A DNA stretch of 64,000 nt from Gammaproteobacteria bacterium 45_16_T64 (GCA_002162955.1 MABD01000052.1:1-64000); one strand, 5' to 3'; counted from the stretch's first letter, positions 27,327-36,719 are shown. Notes: a model not told the origin generated them from the letters alone. Numbers and translations: made by a program.

Positions 27327-28318
27327 TGCCAAGAAATATTGCAAAAGGAATGCTGGGTTATTTAAGCAAGTACTTGCTGGATAGACTACTGTTGCCAGGG
27401 AATTGTACGGTATTTACCTTTCATCGCGTATTGAGTGAGTCTGAATATGAAGCGGCAACGTTTCAACGCTCTATTGCCGTGAGTGATGTAGCGCTGAGGC
27501 AGTTCCTTGTGGGCGTGAAGTCGCGTTTTGAGATTATTTCATTGCAAGAAATGATAGATATACAGAACTCTGGTGAGTCGAAAGGGAAAAGGCCCTATGC
27601 TTGTATTACTTTCGATGATGGTTGGTACGATAACTATACTCATGCTTTCCCCATACTAAAGTCGCTGGAAGTACCGGCCACTATATTTTTGAGTAGTGAC
27701 TATATTGATAGCGAGGCGGGCTTCTGGTGGCAAAATTTGGGTGATGCGCTGAGTTGCAATGACCTGACACAGTCGCAGGTAGATGCCATAAACCTGCTGC
27801 TTTGTCCCTTGGTGGGCCAAACCATTTATTCGGGTTGGAATGTCGATAGGATTATCGAGGTCATCAAGGAGCAGCATTACGATGAAGCTATGGATATTAC
27901 GCAAGCGGTATTGGATGTTGCGGGCCAGGTGCTTACATCCCATGGGCTTAGCTGGGCTAATTGTGTTGAAATGTCGAACCATCATATCAGTTTTGGCTCC
28001 CACACGATGACGCATCCTCGCCTAAGTCTGCTTTCATCTAAGGAACTCGACGACGAGCTACGCTGCTCAAAGTCATCAATAAAAGCCAAGGGGTTACGCT
28101 ATGTGAATGCTATTTGCTACCCTTATGGGGATTCCGATAAAAATGTCTGGAGTATCGCGGGGAAGTACTATGATATAGGTCTATCTACCGCGTTAGGATT
28201 GCAACCTTTGAGTGAGAAGTCGTGTTTGAATATACCGAGAGTGAATGTATCCAATATTTTGGCGTTACATTCTAGCCGACTGAATTACCGTTTGCTCCGT
28301 GCATCCTTAAAAAGGTAG
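27326..28318 (+). CDS. Polysaccharide deacetylase
   Basis: The 330-residue protein has a NodB-type domain: FTFHRVLSE at the start, ITFDDGWYDNYTHAFP with metal-binding Asp pair, and the metal-ligand motif GSHTMTHPRLS, then CYPYGD. It lacks a clear signal peptide but has a hydrophobic N-terminal patch (MLGYLSKYLLDRLLLPG), so it may be cytoplasmic or monotopic and act on lipid-linked sugars. Its start overlaps the previous stop. The first deacetylase (16410) is secreted, so the two probably act at different stages. Confidence 0.88.
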   Translation: MPRNIAKGMLGYLSKYLLDRLLLPGNCTVFTFHRVLSESEYEAATFQRSIAVSDVALRQFLVGVKSRFEIISLQEMIDIQNSGESKGKRPYACITFDDGWYDNYTHAFPILKSLEVPATIFLSSDYIDSEAGFWWQNLGDALSCNDLTQSQVDAINLLLCPLVGQTIYSGWNVDRIIEVIKEQHYDEAMDITQAVLDVAGQVLTSHGLSWANCVEMSNHHISFGSHTMTHPRLSLLSSKELDDELRCSKSSIKAKGLRYVNAICYPYGDSDKNVWSIAGKYYDIGLSTALGLQPLSEKSCLNIPRVNVSNILALHSSRLNYRLLRASLKR

Positions 28319-28335
28319 GTGGTAGGAAGACAGCG

Positions 28336-29664
28336 ATGAGAGACCTTAATGTGGACCAAAGTACAGAAGAAAAACAACAGGTCTTTGCCAAACAATTTGG
28401 TCAAAGTTTAGCGACAAAAATTGCGATGATATTTCTGCGGCTGGTGAGAAACGCTATTCTTGCACGGGCGCTAGGCCCAGCGGACCGAGGGTTGTTCTCG
28501 CTTATTACTAGTCTGCCAGAGCTTATCATGAGTGCAGGAAATGCGGGCATCAGCAATGCCGCAGCATATCAAACCGCTAAAAATAGCTCCGGATTTCGTG
28601 GCATATTAGGTAACACCAATTTACTCATGCTTTTTATAAGTATCGTGTTGGTTTTAGCAAGTTTCTATTTGGTTCAGCAGCCATGGTTAGTGAACGATCA
28701 GGCGGATGCCATTGCTAACTTTAGTTATTTTATCGCTTTTGCGATTCCACTGATGTTATTAAAAGCGGTTAATATTAACCTGCTAAATGTATTACACCGA
28801 ATTTCCCAAGTAAATCTGACCAGCTTGCTAGAATCCCTTTCGCCGCTGTTACTATTTCTTGTTTTATGGTGGGGGTTTTCACTTGATCCGTTGATTGCTG
28901 CAACCTGGGCCTGGTTCTCTTCACTATTAATATTAGCGATACTAACCCTTGTCCAGTTGAAGCAGGGGTTTCCTATTCGATGGAATAGATCTACCCAAAA
29001 AGCGCTGTTGAGTTATGGCTATCGTGGACATTTTGATACGCTATTTCAAAAGCTGCTATTACGTATCGATTTTCTTTTTGTCAGTAGCTATATCGGTACT
29101 GAAGCCTTAGGTTACTACGCAATGGCAACTGCTGCGGCTGAACTATTGCTAACTATACCTAATTCGTTATCGGTACCTTTATTTTCTTTCTTTATGAGAA
29201 AGGGCAGCGGAGATAAGGATAATGTCACTCCGCTCGTTCTTAGGGTTATGACATCAGTCATGGTGCTATCGGCATTACTATTTGCCGTTACCGGAAAACT
29301 CTTGATTTGGGTATTGTTTGGAGAAGCCTATCTTCCAGGTTATGAACCCCTATTACTATTGTTACCAGGGATTGTATTTCTAAGTTACTGCAGCTTGGTC
29401 CGGTTAGACTTGTTGGGTCGTAATAAGCCGGGGGCCGTATCGCTTATATCTGGTTTGGCGGTACTCATCAATATTCTATTAAACCTGCTATTAGTATCTG
29501 ATTATGGTGTGGCTGGTGTGGCAGTCTCTTCTAGCTTTGCATATCTGATCGCAGCACTTGGCTTGCATGGAGTGCATAGAAAGTTAACCCGACTTACCTT
29601 GAGAGAAACACTGATTCTACGATCGGAAGATATCAGTTTGTTACTCACATTTGTAAAGCGATAG
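28336..29664 (+). CDS. Wzx-type polysaccharide flippase (MATE/MOP)
   Basis: The 442-residue polytopic protein has roughly twelve membrane segments and the N-terminal pattern FLRLVRNAILARALGPADRGLFSLI, split by loops, that is typical of Wzx/RfbX flippases of the MOP superfamily. It would flip the undecaprenyl-linked repeat unit to the periplasm. It lies 17 bases after the deacetylase and is separated by only four bases from the glycosidase-like lipoprotein. A flippase plus Wzy- and Wzz-like proteins in one operon indicates the Wzx/Wzy pathway. Confidence 0.88.
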   Translation: MRDLNVDQSTEEKQQVFAKQFGQSLATKIAMIFLRLVRNAILARALGPADRGLFSLITSLPELIMSAGNAGISNAAAYQTAKNSSGFRGILGNTNLLMLFISIVLVLASFYLVQQPWLVNDQADAIANFSYFIAFAIPLMLLKAVNINLLNVLHRISQVNLTSLLESLSPLLLFLVLWWGFSLDPLIAATWAWFSSLLILAILTLVQLKQGFPIRWNRSTQKALLSYGYRGHFDTLFQKLLLRIDFLFVSSYIGTEALGYYAMATAAAELLLTIPNSLSVPLFSFFMRKGSGDKDNVTPLVLRVMTSVMVLSALLFAVTGKLLIWVLFGEAYLPGYEPLLLLLPGIVFLSYCSLVRLDLLGRNKPGAVSLISGLAVLINILLNLLLVSDYGVAGVAVSSSFAYLIAALGLHGVHRKLTRLTLRETLILRSEDISLLLTFVKR

Positions 29665-29668
29665 GTAG

Positions 29669-31642
29669 ATGAAATTAATGATCAAAGCCCTGATTTTTGG
29701 ATGCCTGTTATTATTATCGTCTTGTAGTAATTTGATCGCACAGACGATTCCGAATATGCGTGATGGTGTGGTGTATCTGCGTAAGGGTGATCTCATGAAA
29801 GATGAGGTGGTGACGGTAAAGCTTGCCTGGTCGAATGCATGGATAGCCGATAGTCAAGAAGATCATGTTTTTTTACAGGCTCCCAATGGTGATCTGCTTA
29901 AAACCGTTAAAGTTAATAGTGCAACTAAGAACAATAGCGCGATTTTTAAACTCAATGAGCCGGGTGACTATCGAGTAGAGGTGGCTGGAGCCAGTTTTAG
30001 AAATTTTACACTCAGTACTCATAGTGCATTACCGATGGTGTTTGAACCTGCGAAAATACATAAGTCCATCGCACTGCCACGGTCCGGTCGTATGTTTTTC
30101 AGTGTAAGGGCTCATCAACAGGCGTCGTTTTCCGCTAAACGTTATGGCAACCTTTCAGACTTTACCTTGTCATCCGTTACCGATGATCGACGCTATCAAC
30201 TTAAGCTAAAAAAACACCGGCATTATTGGGAGCATGATACAGCCGTTATTCCGCAGTCTATTCGGGATGAGATATACCAAGTGAGCTGGTCAGGAGACGG
30301 TAAGGTCTCGTTCTGGCTGGATGGTGTGCCAAACCTATTTTCAACAAAGAAGTCAGGTTTGTTTGAGCCTCACTTGAGTGAAGGGAAAGCCTCGATCCAG
30401 ATAACCGACACAATTGTCGGCCCAGTGCCATCAGTCGGCGCGGCGTTTCCCTTTGTTAATCCGCCTGAAGTCACATGGCCTGCGATTCGATCTTGGAATG
30501 TGGAGGCTGCGAATTACTATTTCTTTGCGGATGACTTAAAAGACAATAAGCATCGGGATATTGCCTTCTTAGAAACTTATGAACAGCAATTGGGTATTAG
30601 AAAATCCAACTCTATTTTGGCAAATACGGGCAGAGATTCGGTATTGAAACCGACTAAAGATCATCGCAGTTTAATTATCGATTACCTTGAAAGCCGTCAC
30701 AAACGCGGGTTACTTAACGATAACTATGTTGCGTTCGCAGACGAGCCCAATCTTAATTACAGCTCATACGATGAATTTGAAACCTATTTTGGCTATTTGG
30801 CCGCAGCCATAAAAAATAGCGATAATCCCTATGTTGCTCAAACCAAGCTCGCAGTGCCCCAAAGCTCTCGCTTTCTTCAGGGGCCAACACGTGATGGAGC
30901 GGCGGATCGTAAAGGTATTGTCTGGGCAGAGAAGTTAATTCAGCAATATGGCCAGTGGATTGATGGCATATCTTGGCACGAATGGTTAGTGAGGGATTTA
31001 ATCGATACACCTCGATACCATGAGGCGGTCGTGCAGGCAAATTTATTAGCAAGAAAATATCAGGACAGATTAGGTAAAGACCCCGCGTTAATTATTGGTC
31101 AAACAAATGTTTCCAGTGGCGCATCCCTTAGCCCCTATGAGCAAGAGACATTTTTTGCTGCCTTGTGGTGGACCTCTGTGGTGATCCAAAGCAGTCAAGC
31201 AGGAAAGTTGGATCAGATCATGTGGTTTAAAGCAGCGGATGATCCTATCTATAAAAAAGGAATGATCCGAGTGAATGCTAAAGGTGTTGAACATAAACCC
31301 GTTAGTCACGCGATGCATTTTATCACCGAAAATATGCTTCCTTGGGTCCTAGAGATTAAGAACAAACATCCTGAATTGGATATGTTAGCGACGTTATCGA
31401 AAGATAAGAAAAGAGTGTCTTTATTAGGTGTAAACAAAGGTAAGCGAGCGATAAAAATGAATGCCGTGCTGCCTTTTCTAGAGGGAAAAATAAAATTATC
31501 TAAGGTGACCGGGTTGAATGAGCAAGGAGAAACTGATCTTTCACTTCGGTTAACTCGCCTGGACGAAGGTAATAGACAGCTAGGCGGATTAATTCCCCAA
31601 GAAACACTATTTTCGGTGACCCTAACGGTTCAGTCGCAATAA
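29669..31642 (+). CDS. Glycosidase-like EPS lipoprotein
   Basis: The 657-residue protein is a lipoprotein (LLSSC lipobox) with an N-terminal beta-sandwich-like part (about 30-260) and a TIM-barrel-like part. FADEPNLNYSSY near residue 358 gives a candidate acid/base Glu, IDGISWHEWLV a mid-barrel strand, and IIGQTNVSSG near 476 lies where clan GH-A enzymes have a nucleophile Glu, but Gln is present. This recalls PslG-type glycosidases within Psl operons, but the match is by context and layout. It may be a degenerate, polymer-binding enzyme. It is last in the EPS operon. Confidence 0.65.
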   Translation: MKLMIKALIFGCLLLLSSCSNLIAQTIPNMRDGVVYLRKGDLMKDEVVTVKLAWSNAWIADSQEDHVFLQAPNGDLLKTVKVNSATKNNSAIFKLNEPGDYRVEVAGASFRNFTLSTHSALPMVFEPAKIHKSIALPRSGRMFFSVRAHQQASFSAKRYGNLSDFTLSSVTDDRRYQLKLKKHRHYWEHDTAVIPQSIRDEIYQVSWSGDGKVSFWLDGVPNLFSTKKSGLFEPHLSEGKASIQITDTIVGPVPSVGAAFPFVNPPEVTWPAIRSWNVEAANYYFFADDLKDNKHRDIAFLETYEQQLGIRKSNSILANTGRDSVLKPTKDHRSLIIDYLESRHKRGLLNDNYVAFADEPNLNYSSYDEFETYFGYLAAAIKNSDNPYVAQTKLAVPQSSRFLQGPTRDGAADRKGIVWAEKLIQQYGQWIDGISWHEWLVRDLIDTPRYHEAVVQANLLARKYQDRLGKDPALIIGQTNVSSGASLSPYEQETFFAALWWTSVVIQSSQAGKLDQIMWFKAADDPIYKKGMIRVNAKGVEHKPVSHAMHFITENMLPWVLEIKNKHPELDMLATLSKDKKRVSLLGVNKGKRAIKMNAVLPFLEGKIKLSKVTGLNEQGETDLSLRLTRLDEGNRQLGGLIPQETLFSVTLTVQSQ

Positions 31643-31666
31643 AAAGCCAACGGTATCGTTGGCTTT
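31643..31666. terminator. Terminator between EPS operon and GNAT gene
   Basis: AAAGCCAAC and GTTGGCTTT form a perfect 9-bp stem around GGTATC. On the minus strand it is followed by a T-run, so it mainly terminates the GNAT gene; it can also serve the EPS operon. Confidence 0.8.
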
Positions 31667-31681
31667 GGTTTACTGTTGAAA

Positions 31682-32362
31682 TTAGGTACGTTTTTTCTTT
31701 TGAAAGTGAGCGTAACGCTCGCCTTCGTAGGTTTCCGTTTTGTTCCACTGTGATCTAAACAGTTGATGACAAGAAATAGATTTACCGGCTTCTTCCCACT
31801 TTATGTGAAACATAAAGCGCATCGATGCGCTATTTACCGAGGAAACCGTAGCAATCAGTTCACGTTTGCCTTCACTAATCCAGTGGTCCCATCCTCGGTG
31901 TAGAATATTCGCACCGACTTGTGTGTTGCGATAAGGCTCTGCCACTTCCCCGGCAAACTGAAGCACCTGACCTGGAACTAACGTAAAGTTGTATTTAAGA
32001 TAGTGCTCATCATAAAAATCCACATCGGAATACCAGATGATTCCAATGATATCCCCTGTTTCTTCTTCATAAGCGGCAAATGATTTGCAGCCCAATGAGA
32101 ATAAGTCGGTATAGTCCCCAATAAAGTGTGTGAAGTGGGTGTTGCAGGCGGGCATATCTTCCAAGGTAAATTCCTTGATCTGCCAACGCTTTGACACTCT
32201 GTATTTTTTTATCGCCACTGAAAGGTCACGTTTCAAAAATACAATGGTTTGATGTTTGTAAATGTACTTTCGAACGAACTTGTTGATGACAAGGAGGGTG
32301 AGGCCAATGAACCCTTTTTCTTTTAGGGCGTCTTTTACCTTAGTGAGTGAGGAGCTTGCCAT
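31682..32362 (-). CDS. GNAT-like N-acetyltransferase
   Basis: The 226-residue protein has an acetyltransferase-like core: AAYEEETGDIIGIIWYSDVD, YNFTLVPGQVLQFAGEVAEP, and RNTQVGANILHRGWDHW as acyl-CoA-binding segment, then ATVSSVNSASMRF. An N-terminal amphipathic stretch precedes it. Such orphan GNAT proteins accompany EPS loci and may acylate a sugar. It is convergent with the EPS operon and separated from it by a terminator. The fold call is moderate; the substrate is unknown. Confidence 0.65.
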   Translation of the reverse strand: MASSSLTKVKDALKEKGFIGLTLLVINKFVRKYIYKHQTIVFLKRDLSVAIKKYRVSKRWQIKEFTLEDMPACNTHFTHFIGDYTDLFSLGCKSFAAYEEETGDIIGIIWYSDVDFYDEHYLKYNFTLVPGQVLQFAGEVAEPYRNTQVGANILHRGWDHWISEGKRELIATVSSVNSASMRFMFHIKWEEAGKSISCHQLFRSQWNKTETYEGERYAHFQKKKRT

Positions 32363-32399
32363 AGTGAATAATCCATTGCATAAAAATTGAAAAAATAAT

Positions 32400-32421
32400 G
32401 AGGCGTGATTTTAATACGCCT
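32400..32421 (-). terminator. Terminator of the SDR gene at 32506
   Basis: GAGGCGT and ACGCCTC form a perfect 7-bp stem. On the minus strand it is followed by a T-rich stretch. Confidence 0.7.
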
Positions 32422-32505
32422 CCTATCTTTGAGCAATGCGAGTTTGTAGGACAGTCGTAATCATTTGTTATCAATTGACTCCTTCACTTTTTGAAAAAGC
32501 ATCAC

Positions 32506-33390
32506 CTAGTGTGACGCTTCCTGTTTAACCTTCGCCGCCAACGCCTTGCGATACAAATTACCCGCAAAAAACACCAACAATGATCTAGGTAAGAGTCGTG
32601 CCCCAAACACTTGAAATTTATTGATCCAGCCAGGTACATATAGCGCGTGGCGGGTTTTCATGGCCTGTATCGCCTCCGCTGCACATTGCTCAGGTGACTG
32701 TAAGACCGCGCTACCTTCAAACTGTGCATCTAAACCGCTGCTGTGGGTCATTTCAGTGGCAATGCCACCAGGAGAAAATACCGTGAGTGAGCAATCGTCA
32801 TAGCGTAATTCCTCATTTAGTCCCAAGCCATAATGGGTGATAAATGCCTTAGATCCAGAATAAGCCGCTTGGTACGGTACTGGTAATAGCCCTGCTACGC
32901 TGCTTACGAGCATAATGCCGCCACTTTGTTGCTTCACCTGTAAATAAGGCAAATAATGCTCTACGGCTTTCACAATACCGGTGACATTGGTGGTTAATAG
33001 CTGCTGAAATTGTTGCCAAGGCAATTGCTGATGCTCACCAAAGTAGGTGATACCTGCATTCAGTATGACAGCATAAATATCACGATTTTCTATGCTTTTT
33101 TGAAACAGCATATCAATTTGGGTGAGGTCAGATAAATCTGCGGCGATGGATTCGCACTTTATACCGTGTGTGCTTTCTAGCTGCTGCTTTAGCGCATCCA
33201 ATTTGTCTAACCGGCGGGCCACTAATATCAGATTTGCCTGGTGTTTGGCCGCAAGACCGGTAGCAATGGCCTTACCTAAACCAGAAGAGGCGCCAGTGAC
33301 CACGACCCAGCGCTGTGAAAAGTTCATATCATCACTGTGATATTCCTTAAGGATTCGTTTCAGTGCACTTCTCATGATGTTCTGTCCCAT
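32506..33390 (-). CDS. Classical SDR oxidoreductase
   Basis: The 294-residue SDR has TGASSGLGKAIA cofactor loop, NAGIT, the active-site Ser in LVSSVAG, YSGSK, and a C-terminal hydrophobic tail (ARLLPRSLLVFFAGNLY). This tail and N-terminal extension resemble the SDR7C/DltE-like membrane-associated group related to 11beta- or 17beta-hydroxysteroid dehydrogenases and 3-ketosphinganine reductases. It lies 11 bases after the FAD-oxidoreductase gene and is probably co-transcribed. A lipid-soluble alcohol or ketone is the likely substrate. Confidence 0.82.
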   Translation of the reverse strand: MGQNIMRSALKRILKEYHSDDMNFSQRWVVVTGASSGLGKAIATGLAAKHQANLILVARRLDKLDALKQQLESTHGIKCESIAADLSDLTQIDMLFQKSIENRDIYAVILNAGITYFGEHQQLPWQQFQQLLTTNVTGIVKAVEHYLPYLQVKQQSGGIMLVSSVAGLLPVPYQAAYSGSKAFITHYGLGLNEELRYDDCSLTVFSPGGIATEMTHSSGLDAQFEGSAVLQSPEQCAAEAIQAMKTRHALYVPGWINKFQVFGARLLPRSLLVFFAGNLYRKALAAKVKQEASH

Positions 33391-33401
33391 GGTTTTGTAC
33401 G

Positions 33402-34937
33402 CTAACGAGGATTTATCGAAATACCTAGCCGATCTGTTACCCTACCGTCAAAGGTACCGTTAGGGTTTAGCTGCTCGTATTGAGATAACCAAGTGTGCCA
33501 TTGAGGAAACACGGTTGCCGCCCAGTCGCTGCCTTGTAGTAACTTAAAGTCTAACCCCCAATGGGGCCTCGCGTAAAACTCTTCCATGAGGGTTTGCGCG
33601 TAAGTGTTGAATAGTTGTCGATCACCTTTAATACCGTTAATCATAATGAACTCAATGATCATCGTATCTCGACCTTGTTGCATGGCTATAAGTTCATCCG
33701 CCGCTTTTACAAATCGGATTGATACAGGGGCGCTATGTACAATACCGTCGACTTGGAGTTGCTCACCTAGAGCAAAGGCACGCTCGATCGCGGCGATGGA
33801 TTCGTTCACATCAAAGGCCATCTCCATCGCATAGGCATCCGTGTAGTTTACGACTCCAATATTGAATATCTTGTAGCTAATATTCTTATAGCTATCATCG
33901 GACTGAGATTTCAGGGATTGCTCCACTAAAATAGGCGCAATAAACTGTAGATTGTCTACGATCCAAATTAATGGCTTTTCAAATACGGTAATCAGTCCAG
34001 ATAGAAATGTCGTACCTGGTTGTCCACGCTCAGTATCAATGTCTAGCGGTTCGTAAGACTTATAACGTTTTGTCACAAGGATAGAACGCTCTCCACCGAC
34101 TTTGTATGGGTTGTATTGAAGTTCATAGTAATCGGGTTGGGGGCCTTCATCATCCAAAGGGACACCATTGATTAAACGATGTAAAAAACCACCAGGGGTT
34201 TTGATCTTGTCCCATGTGGTGAGAGTACGTTTTTCTTCCAGCCAGAATCGACTGTCGGTTTCTAACACGACAGAATAGACAATCCCCATTGAACCTATAC
34301 TTACTTTAATGGCGTTAAATAACGTATCGTTTTGGATTAAGGTAACCGGGATTCCTGGATTTTCTTCTAACGTACCGGGAAACGTTGCGGCATTGGTAAT
34401 GCCCTGGCTAGGCTCAATTTGTAACACCTGCCCCGCATCGACCACTACTTGTAAACTAGCAATTTGTGATGCGATAGGGCCGTAATCTAGTCCCGAACCG
34501 TGTGTGCCTGTCATCGCCGCCCCAATAATGGTTTGCCCATCGTAGCCCCCCATATTCTTAAGGGCTAACCCTTGATCATCCAGGTAGGTATTTAATGCGC
34601 GTATGGTAATCCCGCTTTCAACTCGCACCAAATGGCTGGCGTTTGGATCTAACAGGCGCTCACGATCTAGTGCAAGTACGTCAATCAATTGAATCGGACG
34701 CAATAATACATCTTCTGTTACTGCGACATCTGAATGTGAATGCCCAGAACCCGTCATGCGAATACGCAAGCCTTGTTGGGTTGCCTCTCTTACATGCTCA
34801 ATCAAGGACTCGATACTATCCGGCGCTGTAAGTACCAACGGTTCTACTCGCTCAGTCTTAGAGAAATTCTCCCAATAACAACCACTTAGGCTGGCTGTGG
34901 CAAAGAAGAGGAGGGCGTACATAGTGAGTGATCTCAT
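33402..34937 (-). CDS. Lipoprotein FAD-linked oxidase (VAO/arabinonolactone oxidase type)
   Basis: The 511-residue protein is a lipoprotein (LSGC lipobox near residue 20) with a PCMH-type FAD domain: GSGHSHSD, MGGYDGQTIIGAAMTGTHGSG, and a C-terminal arabinono-lactone-oxidase-like half (YELQYNPYK, FIMINGI). The His of GSGHS is a common covalent-FAD position in this family. Relatives oxidise sugar lactones, alditols or sterols. A lipid-anchored periplasmic oxidase is unusual, since most are cytoplasmic or Tat-exported holo-proteins. It is paired with an SDR gene downstream. The substrate is not readable. Confidence 0.78.
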   Translation of the reverse strand: MRSLTMYALLFFATASLSGCYWENFSKTERVEPLVLTAPDSIESLIEHVREATQQGLRIRMTGSGHSHSDVAVTEDVLLRPIQLIDVLALDRERLLDPNASHLVRVESGITIRALNTYLDDQGLALKNMGGYDGQTIIGAAMTGTHGSGLDYGPIASQIASLQVVVDAGQVLQIEPSQGITNAATFPGTLEENPGIPVTLIQNDTLFNAIKVSIGSMGIVYSVVLETDSRFWLEEKRTLTTWDKIKTPGGFLHRLINGVPLDDEGPQPDYYELQYNPYKVGGERSILVTKRYKSYEPLDIDTERGQPGTTFLSGLITVFEKPLIWIVDNLQFIAPILVEQSLKSQSDDSYKNISYKIFNIGVVNYTDAYAMEMAFDVNESIAAIERAFALGEQLQVDGIVHSAPVSIRFVKAADELIAMQQGRDTMIIEFIMINGIKGDRQLFNTYAQTLMEEFYARPHWGLDFKLLQGSDWAATVFPQWHTWLSQYEQLNPNGTFDGRVTDRLGISINPR

Positions 34938-35122
34938 AGGGCACCTTGCTTATTATTATTGGTGGCACGTTGGTGCCAATTAATATAGCAGAAAAATGGC
35001 CGAATGGAACCCAGTTAATTTGGGGTAATTTGAAGGGGGGCGATTAACACTTGGAATTTTGTCGTTGGCTTTGTATGAAAAATTCGCCGGGGTATTGTTG
35101 TAGAATTTTCGTATAAAATACA

Positions 35123-35170
35123 GTCATAAATAGGCCGTAGCGGGTAGAGGAGCGAAGGCCTATTTATGAC
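35123..35170. terminator. Large inverted repeat downstream of the four-repeat protein gene
   Basis: GTCATAAATAGGCC and its exact complement (14 bp) enclose a 20-base loop directly after the stop of the minus-strand gene at 35187. On that strand a TGTATTTTAT stretch follows. A second imperfect repeat (GAAAAATTC at 35077-35085, GAATTTTC at 35103-35110) lies beyond. Confidence 0.6.
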
Positions 35171-35186
35171 TATTAAGTGATTCTGT

Positions 35187-35933
35187 TTATATTTTTTGCA
35201 AATAGAGCCGGTAATCAGTGCCATCAAATAGCATAGAGAATTCCCCTAGATTACTGTCATTTGGTGTACCCTCCAGCGCCAATTCTGGTATGGAGTTATA
35301 GCCAAATTCATAATGCCCTGTAGCGACATTATAGGCTGCTTGATTGATTACGTTATTGTTACCTAACTGCATGGCATATAGCCGATAGCTGCCTTTGTCA
35401 TGTAGCATGCCCCAGCGTGACCAGTCGATATTTGATGGCGCTCCGGTTATTTCTAATGTCGGTATAGAGTTATGACCGTATTCGTAGTTGCTGCTAGCGC
35501 TGTTAAAACCAAATTGATATAAAACAGCCGGGTATCCTAGCCGTCGAAGATAAAGACGATAGGTAGTGCCATCATGTAGCATAGCGAAGCTACTGCTGCA
35601 TGCATCGGAGGGGATTCCGGTGAGTTTAAGTGTGGCGATGGAATTAAATCCGTACTCGTATGCATTGGTGTCACGATTGAAAGCGAATTGATATAGCGTA
35701 TCGTTAGTACTTGCTTTAAAAAAATACAATCTATAATCGTTGCCATCAAAAAGCATGGCCCAGCGCTCCCAGCAGGTATCATTTGGTGCGCCAGTAATTG
35801 GAATGTTACTAATTGATCGGTAACCAAATTGGTATTTATTACTACCAGGAACGTACGCAAATTGATTTAGGGATTCGTTCCCTAGGGTTGCTTCTTGTGA
35901 GCTTTCGTTAGCGATGTCTGCTTGTGTGTTCAT
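35187..35933 (-). CDS. Protein of four 58-residue tandem repeats, unknown family
   Basis: I do not recognise the family. After about 22 polar N-terminal residues, the 248-residue protein consists of four tandem units of about 58 residues, each starting near L/I-(Y/N)-Q-(F/A), followed by Y-(Q/E)-(F/Y)-G-(Y/F/H)-(R/N)-S-I, an I-T-G-(A/I/T)-P stretch and ending in ML-(F/H)-D followed by Y-R-L-Y. Alternating strands and aromatic residues suggest a beta-propeller or carbohydrate-binding fold. There is no signal peptide. AAAGGAAC lies before the ATG. A lectin- or inhibitor-like role is possible, but no evidence decides. Confidence 0.75.
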   Translation of the reverse strand: MNTQADIANESSQEATLGNESLNQFAYVPGSNKYQFGYRSISNIPITGAPNDTCWERWAMLFDGNDYRLYFFKASTNDTLYQFAFNRDTNAYEYGFNSIATLKLTGIPSDACSSSFAMLHDGTTYRLYLRRLGYPAVLYQFGFNSASSNYEYGHNSIPTLEITGAPSNIDWSRWGMLHDKGSYRLYAMQLGNNNVINQAAYNVATGHYEFGYNSIPELALEGTPNDSNLGEFSMLFDGTDYRLYLQKI

Positions 35934-36340
35934 AATGTTCCTTTCATAAGTGGCTTGCTTTTTAGTCGAATATCTAATGGCAATGTTATTCTTCGATTGT
36001 TTATCGTTGCTTCTTATAGCCGTTTGAGATTGTACCGAAACATTGTTTCAGTCTTGGTTGCGATTTATATATTGTTGCGGAGGCCTTATCTCATCATGTT
36101 GATGTCGATCATTTATTCTATAGGTGTCTTAGATTGGTACGGGTGAGGCTAGATATGATAATTGTCATATGCTATCTGCATAGATAATGGCGCGTTGATT
36201 AGCTGTACTATGACATTTGTCGTATAGAAAATATCTCTCTGATAGTTGACTATATTGCTTGTCGAGCTTTGTTGCCGATCAAATAAATAGCGGTTGGCTC
36301 TACGGTATAATTAATAGTGCATTTGTAATGTATATGGAGA
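35934..36340. other. 407-base AT-rich intergenic region
   Basis: This gap separates the divergent four-repeat protein gene and the small secreted protein gene. The only repeated element I see is a direct TTGTCRTAT (36162-36170 and 36217-36225), the second within an imperfect dyad CTATGAC-ATTT-GTCGTATAG. Short ORFs here lack family features. No RNA gene is recognised. Confidence 0.5.
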
Positions 36341-36685
36341 ATGAAATTGAAAAAAACTGCCTGTTTTATCGCCGCGCTGGGTTGTGCTTTATTTTTATCG
36401 AACGCCTACTCTGCTCATGGGTGGCAACCGAAAACAAAAATTACAAGTATCGTGATAGAAACCGGTAGCGACTCTGGATTTTCGATATTCACAAATACGC
36501 CAACGACTGATTGTGGGTCAAGTGGAAAGTACTACGTACCTTGGTCTGCAGAAAGATCTAAAGAAATATATGCAACAGCACTAATAGCGATATCAAAAAA
36601 TGCTCATATAAAAATGAATGCAAATGCTGGGTTCGGGTGTCCTTACGGTGGTATTGGTTCCGATTCAATATCGTTGTCAATTTAA
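36341..36685 (+). CDS. Small secreted hypothetical protein
   Basis: The 114-residue protein has a clear Sec signal peptide (MKLKKTACFIAALGCALFLS, cleavage near AYSA) and a compact mature domain with Trp near its start, two cysteines (TTDCGSS and FGCPYGG) likely to form a disulfide, and alternating strands. It resembles a common group of about 110-residue periplasmic proteins in Gammaproteobacteria, for which I know no function. GGAGA precedes the ATG. It stands alone on the plus strand. Confidence 0.65.
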   Translation: MKLKKTACFIAALGCALFLSNAYSAHGWQPKTKITSIVIETGSDSGFSIFTNTPTTDCGSSGKYYVPWSAERSKEIYATALIAISKNAHIKMNANAGFGCPYGGIGSDSISLSI

Positions 36686-36719
36686 CAGGTATGGTGATTT
36701 TAACAATCTATTGCGTACA

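Noticed and set aside
35922-36146. Short plus-strand ORF in the 407-base AT-rich gap
   Set aside because: No ribosome-binding site or recognisable feature, and it overlaps the start region of the repeat-protein gene.
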